64,000 bases of DNA from Geosiphon pyriformis (GCA_016748015.1 JAAOMT010000523.1:942423-1006422); one strand, 5' to 3'. Shown: positions 24,105-35,489, numbered from the stretch's first letter. Notes: generated from the sequence alone by a model not told the origin. Translations and numbers: made by a program.

Positions 24105-24437
24105 TGCGATAATTTAGCAAGTCTGTTAGAAAATGTGCCTATAGATTTGGTTTTAGCATGGCTGTACGTAAAAACAAACAAGATCAAAAAGAGTAAGTCC
24201 AATGTAAATCGATTTAAAAGAAAGTTAGGATGAAATCAATTCAATACGTTCTAACTCTTTTCCCAACATCTAGCACGTGATATTTGTTCTTATATGAAGG
24301 TAAATTTCGAATAAACGTTCGATAAAATTATGTTCTTGTTCCTTTATAGATTGTTAATTAATCAATTGGTTCTATAAAAAAATGTTCTTTGTAAGAGGTT
24401 CTTTTATTGAGGGTTCTTTTATGGAGGTCTGACTGTA

Positions 24438-24728
24438 TTACATATTTGTTATATGTAATTAATTACTTAATTTGTTAAAAGTATTAATATTAATAATCAA
24501 AAAAATTTTATTATTATAATAATAAGTAAAACCATTATTAAAATTTACAAAATATTTAATAATATGTTTAATATAATATACATATATTTTAACTTAAAAA
24601 AAACTAAATAATAAACATATATAAACTTTTTTTAAAAAATTAAAATAAAATTTATAAAAATTTTAGAAAAACAAATTTATTTTTCATTTTAATATTAATT
24701 TAAAAAATAAAACTATAAATAATACAAC
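24438..24728. other. AT-rich spacer
   Basis: No gene or repeat recognised between the DNA transposon and the LINE 3' fragment. Confidence 0.5.
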
Positions 24729-24866
24729 TTTTTTTTTCTGTATTTATTAAGTGAAGCCCAACTGCTATCTAATACATAGAACTAAACTAAGTAGATCAAA
24801 CTAAACATAATTCATGCACTTACTACATGTGACTAGTTATTTAGACCAAACAAAACAATACTATAC
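24729..24866 (-). mobile_element. LINE 3' end fragment (about 138 bp)
   Basis: On the minus strand this is only the LINE 3' UTR and poly(A) (poly-T 24729-24737). It matches 4567-4690 in order: the AGTGAAGCCCAA / GAGTGAAACCCAA block, a CATGCAC-type block, then ACATGTGACTAG / ACACGTGATCAG. It ends exactly where an LTR fragment begins at 24867. Confidence 0.75.
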
Positions 24867-25073
24867 ATTATTACAGATGATTATTTGGGGTGTTAATGCA
24901 AATAACAAACCTATAACTTGGTGTTTAATAACTAATAAGATGTTAATATCTGAAGGTTTTTGTGATCTGAAAAGTTTTTTTTGTGAAGTCCTTTGTATAA
25001 TGAACAGAAATTCAATGGTTGGTTTTCAGTAGTCTTTTAGAATTGCAATTCCATCAAATTTTTTTCTCAATGT
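24867..25073 (-). repeat. Partial family-A LTR, 3' (R-U5) end only (207 bp)
   Basis: It abuts the TGTTACA terminus of the next LTR at 25074 and repeats the same terminal segment (CAAATAACAAACCTATAACT; TTTGTATAATGAACAGA). Same orientation and same kind of partial copy as 4223-4433. Confidence 0.75.
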
Positions 25074-25944
25074 TGTTACAGGTGATTACTTGTGGTCTCA
25101 AATCAAATAATAAACCTGTAACTTAGTGCTCAAAAGCTATTTGCATTGATGATAATCTGAAGGTTTTGTATCTGAAGGTTTTGTTTGAGTTTTTTGTATA
25201 ATAGACAAAGATTTTTTGTTGATGGTATTTGCAGTTTTTCCTATAAGTTGTTTTCCAATTTCTTTCTTAGCTTAATGGCCAGATTTATTTTGGCATTCAT
25301 GCTCTTCTGGTAAGCTATCCAATAATATATATAATTTTATTCTTATTTCTGGGTCTTTTACCAGACTATCTATAATGTCAATAACTTAGCGCTTTTAATC
25401 TTTTAATCAATTAGTATGTAACAACAAAATCAAAAAAAATAAATAAATAAAGAAAATAAAGAAAATATAAAGAAATAAGCCAAAGTGATTTTACAAGTTA
25501 GTATCCTGTCAATAGCCATAATCAAGAGCTATTGTTCCAGTGTGGTTAAGTATCAATTACTATCAACATGAAGTGTTGATAGTGGAAATGGGTTTTTTAA
25601 GATAACAAATAGTTATTTATTGTGGTTTGGAAAGTTGTCTAGATGAAATTTAAACTGAGAAGTCTGTCTTTTTAGCTTCTACTATTACTGCTATATATAC
25701 ATAATTGAGATTCTTTAATTCCTCAATTTTTTACAACAGAAATCCTGGAATTCCTGGAATCTTGCAATTCTATTAAGAAGAATCCTAGAATTCTGGAATT
25801 TTGCGATTCCTTGTGTGAGAATTCTACAATTCCTGGAATTTTGCAATTTCTCTGAGAGGAATCCTGGAATTTCATATTTACTACGTCTACTTCTGATTGG
25901 CTAATAACTATGCTAATATATTTCTTATATTTTTATGAATAATA
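25074..25944 (-). repeat. Family-A LTR, 3' LTR of element A1 (871 bp)
   Basis: Runs from TGTTACAGG (25074) to TAATA (25940-25944), next to the pyrimidine-rich complement of the polypurine tract (TTATTCCCTTC). The TATA element is TATATATAC (25692-25700). Confidence 0.88.
25703..25873 (-). repeat. U3 tandem array, family A: ~40-bp GAATTCC-rich units
   Basis: Three to four units of 39-40 bp, each of the form AATCCTGGAATTCCTGGAAT then TTGCAATTCC and a GAG/AAG end. The array lies just upstream (in element orientation) of the TATA element. Equivalent arrays are at 1040-1205, 3383-3520, 27735-27905, 48735-48860 and 55519-55690. The palindrome GGAATTCC recurs and may be a protein-binding or hairpin element. 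Confidence 0.8.
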
Positions 25945-25958
25945 TTATTCCCTTCTTT

Positions 25959-26588
25959 TTAATATTGAGCTCTGTCAAAATTTAGCTCTTTTAATTCCCT
26001 TTCTTGTAGTATTTCCTGTACTTCTTTCTCAAAAATTACTTGTGTTATTTGAGTCTGTAATTCTTCAAATTGGATATTGGTGATTTTTCCCCATTGGTTA
26101 CTGATTACGGTGTCTATTACTTTATTGAGTAATATTTCTGGTCAGTTCTGAAATGCTGTGTGTATTTGTTATATGGCTCGTGTCTGTGTAGATAAGTTGT
26201 TCTTTCCCACAAACTGTTCCAGTTGTTGTAGTATTGTTATGTTAAATAACTGCTTGGTTTTATCAGTATACAAATTCTGGATATTCACTTGTTTTCCCAA
26301 GTAGAAATAACAATAGTTTTTTAGAAATTGTTGTATTCACCAATTCCAAGTTTTTTTTGTCAACTCTTGATATAGTGAGTCTTTTGTCAGCTCTTGTATT
26401 GCCACTTTTACTTTTGCAATAACTTTGTCAATGATATTTTCCGGTTTCTTCCATGTTCTGTGTTGTGATGTTTTTCTAGTATCTCAGTACCAAATAGTTT
26501 GTTGATTAATTGTAATCTCCATTTCTTGGTGTTGAATCAATTGAAAAAGTTGTTGTGCTAGTAAGTAAATGTTGTCTGTAATTTCTAT
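25959..26588 (-). pseudogene. Gypsy ORF3 of A1, unknown accessory protein
   Basis: 210 codons counting the stop (TAA 25959-25961), in register with ORF3 of A2 (27988-28617, same length). The initiator has become ATA. Contains LAQQLFQLIQHQEMEITIN, NYCYFYLGKQVNIQNLYTDK and TNIQFEELQTQITQV. At least four internal stops, mostly where Trp or Gln is plausible. No known domain recognised. Confidence 0.75.
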
Positions 26589-26657
26589 TTTTCCGATATT
26601 TTCTGTTGCATCTATTATGTTTTTATATATTTTTTTGTCAATCACTTTTTTTTTTTT

Positions 26658-27083
26658 TTATTTGTTGTCAATGATGATGATTGGTTCCAGATCTCGTGGA
26701 ATTTCATCTGGTTGGACTGGTGTTTTCTGTACTCCTAGTTGGGGAATATTATTGGTGAATAGTAATGTTATATTGTGATATGATTTCAGTTGATCTCTAT
26801 GTGCTGCTTTGGTCAAGATTTTGTTGTTCAATCTTAATTTATAAGCTCTATTTCCTAGAATTTCTTCTATGTGAAATGATTCATCCCATTTGGGATCAAA
26901 TTTTCTATTCCATTGTTTTTCCACTTTAGTATGATGTAAGAGTACTTTGTCTCCAATCTTGAACTCAACTGGTTTGTCTAATAGTTGACTATCATGTCTT
27001 TTTTTCTGTTTCTCTTGTGACTATTTAATGTTATCAGCTGCTTTTCTTTGTTTGTTTTCTAGATTTTCCATTAAGTTATATGT
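26658..27083 (-). pseudogene. Integrase C-terminal fragment of A1
   Basis: Encodes the C-terminal chromatin/DNA-binding part of a gypsy integrase: RHDSQLLDKPVEFKIGDKVL, then FHIEEILGNRAYKLRL (GPY/F-like module) and LEPIIIIDNK before TAA. The catalytic core is missing, cut by the A2 LTR at 27084. Confidence 0.85.
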
Positions 27084-27974
27084 TGTTACAGGTAATTATT
27101 TCTGCTGTTGAATTAAATAACAAACCCATAACTTGGTGCTCAAAAGCTACTTCTGTTGATGATCTCCTATAAGTGTTATATCTGAAGGTTTTGTATCTGA
27201 AGGTTTTGTATCTGAAGTCCTTTGTATAATGGACAGAGATTTAATAGTGTTGATAGTAGATATATCTTTCCAAGAGTTTTCCCAATTTTTTTCTCAGCAT
27301 GGTGGCTGGATTTAGTCTGGTAGTTGTGTCCTTCTAGTAAGCTATCCGATAATATATAAAATCCTACTCTTATTTCTGGGTCTTTTACCAGGCTATCCTT
27401 GACGTCAATAACTCAGCACTTAATCTCTTAATCAATTAGTATACAACAACAAAATCAAAGAAAGAAAGAAGATAAAATAAAGAAAATAAAATAAGAAAAT
27501 AGAGAAAATAAGCCAAGACAATTTGGTACATTAGTATCTCGTCAATAGCCATGATCAAGAGCTATTGTTTCAGTGTGGTTAAGTATTAATTACTATCAAC
27601 ATGAAGTGTTGATAATGGAGAGTGGTTTTGAGATATGAAATATTTATTTATTTAATGATTTGTGTTTCTGGGCTAAGGATTCTGTCATATTGATTCTGTC
27701 TTTTCTGTTTCTAATACTACTGTTATATATACATAATTGAAATTCCTCAATTCCTCGATTTTTCATGACAGGAATCCTGGAATTCCTGAAATCCTGTGAT
27801 TCCTATAAAAGAAATCCTAGAATTCTGGAATCTTGCAATTCCTCATTGAGGAATCCTGAAATTCCTGGAATTCTGCAATTCCTAAAAGGAATCCTGGAAT
27901 TCCACATTTACTATGTCTACTTCTGATTGGCTAATAATCATGCTAATATATTTCTTATATTTCTATGAGTAACA
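27084..27974 (-). repeat. Family-A LTR, 3' LTR of element A2 (891 bp)
   Basis: TGTTACAGG at 27084 to TAACA at 27970-27974; the polypurine-tract complement TTATTCCCTCC follows. TATA element at about 27724-27732 and GAATTCC array at 27735-27905. Confidence 0.9.
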
Positions 27975-27987
27975 TTATTCCCTCCTT

Positions 27988-28617
27988 TTAATATTGAGCT
28001 CCATCGAAATTCAACTCATTTAATTTCCCCTTTTGAAGTATTTTCTGGATTTTATTTTCAAGAATTACTTGTGTTATTTGGGTCTGTAATTCTTCAAATT
28101 GAGCATTGGTGATCTTTTCCAATTGATTACTGGTAACCATATCTATTGCTTTACTATACAATATTTCTGGTCTATTCTGAAATGCTGTGTGTATTTGGTA
28201 TATGGCTCAGGCCTGTGTGGCTAAGTTGTTCTTTCCCACAAAATGTTCTAATTGTTGTAGTATTCTTTTGTCGAATAATTGCTTTGTTTTATCTGTATAT
28301 AAATTCTGGATATTTATGTGTTGCCCCAAGTAAAAGTAACAATAATTTCTTGGAAATTGTTGTATTCACCAATTCCAAGTTTCTTTAGTCAGCTCTTGAT
28401 ATAATGCCTCTTTTGTTGACTCTTTTATTGCTAATTTTACTTTTGCAATGATTTTGTCCACCATATTTTCAGTTTTTTTCAGTGTTCTGAGTTGCAATGT
28501 CTTTTTAGTATTTTGATATCAAATGGTTTGTTGATTGATTGTAATCTCCATTTTCTGGTGTTGGATCAATTGAAAAAGTTGTTGTGCTAGTGAGTGAATG
28601 TTGTCTGTAATTTCCAT
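27988..28617 (-). pseudogene. Gypsy ORF3 of A2, unknown accessory protein (209 aa)
   Basis: ATG 28615-28617 to TAA 27988-27990, one frame with three internal stops. Regions in order: MEITDNIHSLAQQLFQLIQ; a Lys/Glu-rich segment with KVKLAIKESTKEALYQELT; the best conserved core FPRNYCYFYLGQHINIQNLY; then FQNRPEILYSKAIDMV; AQFEELQTQITQVILENK; and the end NFDGAQY. It starts about 50 nt after the integrase stop and ends about 14 bp from the LTR, so its last codons abut the polypurine tract. No transmembrane segment or signal peptide is seen, so an Env-like role is unlikely. The function is unknown; homologues occur in A1, A3, B and C. Confidence 0.8.
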
Positions 28618-28670
28618 TTTCTGATATTTTCTGTTGCATCTACCATGTCTTTATATATTCTTTTGCTGAA

Positions 28671-30053
28671 TCAATTTAATGTGTTGTTGTTGATAATAAT
28701 GATTGGTTCCAGATCTTGTAGAATCTCATCTGGTTGGACTAGTATTCTCTGTACTCCTAATTGGGGAATATTACTGGTAGATGGTAGTGTGATGTTGTGA
28801 TATAGTTTCAGTCAATCTCCATGTGCTGCTTTGGTTAAAATTTTGTTATCCAATCTTAATTTGTAAGCTCTATTTCCTAGAATTTCTTCTATGTAAAATG
28901 GTCCATCCCATTTGGGGTCAAATTTTTCACTCCATTGTTTTTCCACTTTGGTACAATATAAGAGTATTTTGTTTCCAATCTTGAATTTAACTGGTTTGTC
29001 TAGTAGTTGACTATCGTGTCTTTCTTTCTGTTTTTTTTGTGACTTTTGAATATTATCAGCTGCTCTTTTTCGTTTGTTTTCCAATGTTTCCATTAAGTCA
29101 TATGTTCTTCTCAGCAATGTTTCTTGAAAATTTTCTTCTGTTATTGGTTCAGCTGGATATGTATTAATTTCTCTCTCTACTGATAACATTGCTGTTCTCC
29201 TATACACTAATTCAAATGGTGTTGCTTGTGTAGTATCTTGTTTTATTGTCCAATAAGCAAATAGTACTGATGGTATAAGCAAATCCCAATCGTTCTGGTT
29301 TTCTTGGCTGAGCTTAGCTATTGCTTCACACAATGTTCTGTTGAATCTTTTTACTAATCCGTTGGTTTGTGGATGATATGGTGATGATAATGGTCTCTTA
29401 ATTCCGAATCTTTGGCTCAATTCTGTTAATGTTCTGTTCACAAAATAAGTTCCTTGGTCTGATAATAGTTCTTTTGGACATCTATGTTGACAAATCAAAT
29501 CCTGATGAATGAATTTGGCAATGGATTCTGCATCTGCTCTTTGAATTGCTTTTGCCTCTGGTCATTTAGTGAAATAGTCCATAGCTACTGCTATGTATCT
29601 GTTTCCTCTGCTAGTAATTGTTAATGGTCTGACTAAATCAATTCCAATACGGTCAAATGGTTGTCCCACTTTGATTGGTCTTAATGGTTTACTGGGTTTC
29701 ATACCTCCTCTTCACTGACAGACATCACAATTTTGAACATATTGGATGATGTCTGGATATATTGATGGCCAATAGTATCTTTTTCTGGTTCTTTCCATGG
29801 TTACTTCTTTATGAAAATGTCCTGCTGTTGGATTTGAGTGCATGTTGAATAATATTGTCTCTTTTTCTGGCTCTGTAATTACTTTGGTTGGTTGATCTGA
29901 ATCTTTTCTATTTTTCCGATAAAGTATATTTTGGTGAGTAATAAAATATTTTGATTGTTGTTTGATACTCTTTCGTTCTGTTTGAGATAAATTCTCCTTG
30001 AACTGTTGAGTGTTTATATAATGTTGAAGTTGTTGATATTTTTGTATGTTCAT
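28671..30053 (-). pseudogene. Integrase ORF of A2 (separate ORF, ~460 codons)
   Basis: ATG 30051-30053, TGA 28671-28673, in a different frame from ORF1. Order: N-terminal zinc (HHCC) region HSNPTAGHF...NCDVC; core with GIDLV (first Asp), LLSDQGTYF (second Asp) and QTNGLVKRFNRTL, where the catalytic Glu of the usual VERFN is Lys; and a C-terminal module GPFYIEEILGNRAYKLRL. Stops near 29708 and 29560 lie where Trp is expected. It would insert the cDNA, but loss of the Glu predicts no activity. Confidence 0.9.
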
Positions 30054-30115
30054 CTTTTGTTATATTTTTTGTTGGTATTGTTCTGGTTTTGTTATATTTT
30101 TGTGTTAAAATGTTC

Positions 30116-33100
30116 TTAGATTTGTCTCATTCGCAACAAACTGTCAGCATTTCCATTGTCTTTTCTTTTCTTATAGTGTATAGTATAAGTATATTGTGAT
30201 AGTGCCATTTTCCATTTGGATTGGCGGCTGTTATCAAATTCTTGCTTTTGAAGTGATGTTAACTCTTTATGATCTATGTATATATCAAACTTTTGGCTCA
30301 AGTATTCATTCCACTTTATGACTGCCTAATAAATTGCTAAATGTTCTAATTTGGGTGTTTCATAGTTCTTTTCGGCTGGTGTTAGACCTTGGCTGGCATA
30401 TGCTACTGAATGTTTTCTACTGTCTGGTCCCTTCTGAGATAGTACTGCTCCCAATGCTTGGCTGGATGCATTGGTGGTGATGATGAATGGTTTATTGTGA
30501 TCTGGGTAGATCAGTACTAGAGCTTAAATAAGCTTTTTTTTCAGAATATCAAAAGCTTCTTGTTGACTTTCTGTCCATTCATATTTGGTATTCTTGGTTT
30601 GCAGATTATTAAGTGGTTGAGCTATCTTTGAAAAGTTCTTTATAAAGCATCGATAGTAGCTTGTAAATCCCAAGAATGATTTCAATTCAGTTATATTGGT
30701 TGGTACTGGAAAGTTCTTTACTATCTCTATTTTCTCTGGATCCATTTTGATGCTGTTTTTGCTGACTATGTGTTCCAAGAATTTTAGTTCTGTCTTGCCA
30801 AAGAAGCACTTTGTTGCATTTAACTTTAGTCTTGCTCTTTTTAGTCTTTCAAACACTTGTTGAAGATGATGAAGATGATCATTAAATGTTTTTGAGAATA
30901 CATTGGTGTCATCCAAGTATACAATTACTGATTTTCATAATAAGCCAGTATAGACAATTTCCATTAGCCATTGGAAAGTGGCTGGTGCATTGGTTAAACT
31001 GAATAGCATTATTTCAAATTCAAAATTCCTTTCTCTTATGGTGAATGACATCTTTTTTTTGTTGGCTGGATCCATGGCTACTTGCCAGTAACCACTGTTC
31101 AAGTCTAATGTTGAGAACTATTTGTTCCTGCCAAAAGCATCAAATAGTTTTTGTATCCGTGGAGTTGGATAGCTGTCTCCACAAGTTACACTATTTAGTT
31201 TTTTGTAGTCCACACAAAATCGGATCTTTTCATTTTTCTTTCGGACAAGTACTACTGGTGACAACCATGGGCTCATTGATGGCTAAATTAACCTATTGTC
31301 AAGCATCTGGTTGATCTCTTGACAGATGATTTCATGGCTGGCTGGTGGTACTCTGTATGCTCACTGTTTGATGGGCATTGTATCTCCAGTATTGATCTGA
31401 TGCTGGATAATGTCAGTTTGGCCAAACTCATTTTCGCTGGCAAAAATGTCATTAAACTGGTTGAGCAACATCTTGAGTTGCATACATTGGAGTGGATCTA
31501 AGTTTTCCATGTTTATTTGTTTCAATTGTTCTGGTTTGAGCAAATAATATTCACTTCATCCGTATATTATTTGTGATGTAATATCAACATATTCACAAAG
31601 TTGTGGAAAGTCTAAAATGGGGTTTGATAGTTGATTCTCCATTTCAGTGTTTAAGTATCCAATAATGATTCTGGCTGGTATTTCTATGATATTTCCTGTA
31701 TTGTTGTAGATGAAAATTTTGATATGGCTGTAATTTTTGGCTGGTATGTAGAGATTAATGAGTCCAACTTCTCCTAATTTACAAAGACTGGCTTTTGCTT
31801 CAAAAATTTGTGCTTGGTCTTTTTTTTTCCTTTCTATTGCTAGCATGTACTGGTTATATGGTGAAATAGAAATAGCTTGACCGGTTGAGATAATTTCTTC
31901 TTGGCCAATAATTTCTTCCTCTGCCATATTAACTGGTACATCTATTCTATCTGTTGATCTGAATTTCTGTATTCCTCTCGCTGTTATTTCTAATTCCTTT
32001 CTTTTTTTCACTGACACTAACTGAGCTATTTTGACCAAGGGCAGGAATATTGCCTGTGCTATCTTTTCATTTGGCTTTATAATATAGGCTTTTTCTGAGT
32101 CATTTTGTAGCATTGCCACAATATTTTCCACATATTCAGCATCAATTATTCCTCCTCTAATGTTTATCCCTCTTTTTGCTAGATTACTCTTAGAAGCTAG
32201 TTAAACTATGGTGGTCGCTGAAATTTCTATGGCTACTTTCAAATCTATGCATATGTGTAAATGTGGTTCCAATTTAATGGCTTCTTTTCCAGGATATTTT
32301 AGATTAAACTCTGCATCAGTATCATGTGCACGTTTCAGTATAATACTTTTGTCATTGTCACTATACCATTTCAACTCCTGTTTTTTGAAGAGATCTGGTA
32401 GGGCAATATAGTGTTCATAGTTGGAGTTGGAGTTTGAATCTGAGCTAATTTCATTGCCATATTGAACGGAGCTGGAACCATTGTTTTTGTTATCATTGTC
32501 AGAGTTGGAATTGGGATTGAAAATTGATTTTGATTCCGATGTGCAGTTGTTGATTGGTTTTTTTTTCTCTGGAATTGTGTAGATCATGTATGGTAGTGGA
32601 TTGTAAATGAGGTTACACTCATTACAATATTGGAAATCACATAGGATCAAACAGTAGTCACATAGTTTGGTGTTTATTTGGGCCAAACATTGCTCTTGTT
32701 CTTCTCTTGTAGATGCCAAAGTTTGATAATGTTCATGAAACTTTTCTGGTTCCAGAAGATTTATGACTGGTTTTTCATCCCAATCGAGTTCTAGGGGTTC
32801 TGACGGGTTGTTCTTGACTTCTTTGATTTCTTCTAGTGATGCTTCTTGAATTTTGGCAAAGGCCATTTTCCAGATTTCATCATTGTTATGTGGACAAATG
32901 TCCAATTGTTGTACTGTTCTTCTCCAAACAGCTTCTATGGGTGTTCTTTTTCTAACCCAATTGCTGATGAGAATCATGTACTGGCACAAAGTGTCGCACA
33001 TTCCTCCTTGACCAGGAATGTCATTCCATATTCTTTCATTCAAGAGTGTTTTCCCACAAGTTAAACATGGTGTATTATCTCATTTTTCTACTCAGTTTGG

Positions 33101-33848
33101 TCTTCCAAAGTGTTCTATGATGCATGTGCAGCAGTAGAATTGGGTTGCTGTTACGTATTCCTTATTGTTGCCACAGCATGCACCCATTGACAACAATTTT
33201 TTGCCACAATCGACACATATCAGCTTTGGTTGACAATAATTAGTTGGTGGTAATGGATAGGTATATGAGTTATAAGTAGTGGTGCTGGTGGGTGTTGTTT
33301 CTTCTTCCTTCTCTTTTCCTTTTTTTTTATCTTTTTTGTTTTCTTTTTATTTCCAGCTTGAAGTTGGTTTGCTCTCGTTGTTGTTGGTCCAAGTCAGGTC
33401 ATCGGTTTCCCAGGTAAGTTCTTTTTTTTGTTTTCCTTTTCCATTATCATTGTTGTTCCAAGAAAGTATTGGCAGCAGTTTGTTGTAGTTGATATTGGCC
33501 CATGATACTTGATATGCTTCCCATGTTGGTTTGTTTTCTTCCTTCTCAAATTCGATAAGCAGTGTTGTTGTCATGACGTTGGTGGGTTTGAAATGGCCAC
33601 ATGTTGCTAGAACTTGCGTGTGTTGGCCATTTTGGCTGATTTGGAGTTCCTGGATGGTCCAATTGAGCATCGTGTTGGTTTTGAATAACCAATTGTTGCC
33701 AACAAGTGCTTAATACTGCATGGCTTCTATCACTAGAACTTTAATGGGTATTGTAATGCTATTGACTTTGATAAGGAAGTTGTCTATTTCGCTGATTGAA
33801 GTTTTGGTAGCTCCAACAGCAGTGATAATTCTTGCACTGGTAGCATGA
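30116..33848 (-). pseudogene. ORF1 of A2: protease(part)-Cys domain-dUTPase-RT-RNase H
   Basis: One frame over ~1240 codons, point stops only, ending at TAA 30116-30118. From the 5' break at 33848: protease C-terminal half (ALVGNNWLFKTNTM); Cys-rich domain (about 33240-32590: VDCGKKLLSMGACC, NTPCLTCGKTL, MCDTLCQY, YCLILCDFQYCNEC); an Asn/Ser-rich linker; dUTPase (about 32380-31940: DAEFNLKYP, ASRSNLAKRGI, GIIDAEYVENI, EKIAQAIF, GIQKFRSTD, motifs 1-5 partly eroded); RT (about 31500-30540: IRFCVDYKKLNS, FSTLDLNSGYWQVAMDP, VIVYLDDTNVFSKTF, FLGFTSYYRCF); RNase H (about 30480-30116), where the first catalytic Asp is Asn (TTNAS). Integrase is not part of this polyprotein. Gag is lost. Confidence 0.9.
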
Positions 33849-34723
33849 TGTTACGGGATGGTTTTCTTGTTATATTTAATTGCTGATATCCCGTTTTAAT
33901 TGCAATCAGTCTTTTGTGAGTTTCTCAATTCTATTTGTGTGATAATGTCACTGTTACACTGAAGGCTTTTTTTTTACTGTTGTGATGTAAGTTATTCTTC
34001 AATTCTTGATTGTTGTGTGTGTTTATGTACTCCTTCTCAGAGGCTGAACTGAAATTTACCCACTGTTTGGGGTCTTCTCTGAGACTATCTTTGCAATTGC
34101 CTGATGTGTTTCTCTAATCTAGAAACACAGAATGTTAATGGTCTTTAGTGCTTTTCTAATTCTTACAATAAAGCTTTTATCAATTAGTAACAACGTGAAT
34201 AATTTTGATCAAGGATTATTCTTCCAAGGGATTCAGTTGATGAATGACAGTTTCATTCAATAAATAATACAAGTAAGTTTCTTAATACTTTGGGTTGTAA
34301 TAGTTCAGTTTTAAATATTTTTTTCATTTCTTTTTGATTTTAAAGATTTCTTGGGATATTTAATTTGAAAGTATGATTTAAAGTGGAGTTTGTTGGATAA
34401 AATTGGATCTATTGCTTGATAAGTTATGATTTTTATTACTTGATTGATTATTTCCCAATATTAAAACTACTGTATATATACATGTTTGTAGTTCTACAAG
34501 AAAACACATTGTAATACTTTCTTTTTGATATTTCAACTTGGTGTTTGCTGCTATTACCAGTTGGTGTTGGCTGCTATTGTGAACTGGTGCTTGCCACTAT
34601 TGTGAGATGGTGTTTATTACTATGTTAATTATTACCTTTCTAAGATTATTACTGTGCTATATTATGATTGAATAGTTTGTATTATTTTTATGATTCTTTT
34701 TGCTAAATTCTTAAACCATAATA
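33849..34723 (-). repeat. Family-B LTR, 3' LTR of element B (875 bp)
   Basis: TGTTACGGG at 33849 to TAATA at 34719-34723, next to TTATTCCCTCC. TATA element TGTATATATAC at about 34471-34482. Sequence outside the terminal and TATA regions differs from family A. Confidence 0.85.
34538..34627 (-). repeat. U3 tandem array, family B: four ~23-bp units
   Basis: Units on the plus strand are of the form TTGGTGTTTGCTGCTATT plus 5-6 variable bases, repeated at about 34538, 34561, 34585 and 34608. It sits just upstream of the TATA element in element orientation, where family A has the GAATTCC array. Confidence 0.8.
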
Positions 34724-34736
34724 TTATTCCCTCCTT

Positions 34737-35405
34737 TCAAGATTGAGCTCCATCAAAATCGAAGTTAATTTCTTCATTAAATTCTAAGTTACTATAGTGG
34801 TTCAATACTGTGTTATTAATTTGTTGTTGTAATTCTTAAAATTGCGAGTTGGTAAGTCATCCAATACTGTTGGTTGTTATTATGTTCATGGTTGGGTCCA
34901 ACAATAATTTGTGACAGTTTTCAAATACTTTGAAAATTCTGTAAACTGTTTTTGAATGGAATGTAGTGTTGGTTTTTCCAATAAAAGGTTCTAATAGTTG
35001 GATAGTTGTTTTGTCAAACACTCTAGTTGAGTCTTTTGAATATAATGTTTGTATGTTCAAGTGCTTTCCTAGTTGATAATAACAGTAATTAATTGGAAAT
35101 TTTGTTTTCAAGTTGCTAAATGTGTCTGGTGTTAATTCACTTATTTTTATTTCTTCTATTATTAATGTATTGCCCAATGCTATCTCTAATTTTTCAATAA
35201 CTTTGCTAATAAATTTGTTGTTATATTTGGCAATATTATATGGTTCAAAATTATGTTCTTTTCTTGTTTTTGGATTTTTTATTGTTCTTTTTATGTATGT
35301 TATTTTGGAGCTATTAACTGTGATTTCTAGATTGGATTTTAATTGTTGTAAGCTTTCAACTAATTGTTGAGTTATATTGTTAATGTTTTCTGGAATAAGT
35401 ATCAT
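34737..35405 (-). pseudogene. Gypsy ORF3 of B, unknown accessory protein (222 codons)
   Basis: ATG 35403-35405 to TGA 34737-34739. The N-terminal 182 codons are uninterrupted; two stops then lie near the end (34857 and about 34836). Shows MILIPENINNITQQLVESLQ, LEITVNSSKITYIK, FPINYCYYQLGKHLNIQTLY and the end FDFDGAQS. Clearly related to ORF3 of A2 and C, though the middle is diverged. The 85 nt between the integrase stop and this ATG carry nothing else recognisable. No known domain. Confidence 0.8.
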
Positions 35406-35489
35406 TGTTTTAATTTTGACTGCTATTTTGGAATCTTTTGCATGCGTTTTTATGGTTGTTAAATTATTTTTGCTGTGATCTAAGATTAA

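Larger units (their letters stand above)
22492..24435 (-). mobile_element. Pogo/Tigger-like DNA transposon, 1944 bp with gap
   Basis: Terminal inverted repeats of about 25 bp (22492-22516 and 24411-24435) share CAGTCAGACCTC and ATAAAAGAAC, with 23 of 25 positions matching. TA dinucleotides at 22490-22491 and 24436-24437 are the target duplication. The interior holds a minus-strand transposase relic. The TIR start CAGTC and the CENP-B-like protein place it in the Tc1/mariner superfamily, pogo branch. An assembly gap (23208-23250) falls inside, so the true length is unknown. Confidence 0.88.
25945..27083 (-). mobile_element. Gypsy element A1, 5'-truncated internal region
   Basis: Only the polypurine tract, ORF3 and the integrase C-terminus remain. 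The internal region stops in the integrase coding sequence at 27083, where the LTR of A2 begins. Confidence 0.85.

Noticed and set aside
31045-31501. Plus-strand open frames over the RT region of A2
   Set aside because: They are antisense to conserved RT motifs on the minus strand.
34737-35405. ORF3 as a retroviral-type envelope gene
   Set aside because: Position fits, but no signal peptide, cleavage site or transmembrane helix is visible in any copy.
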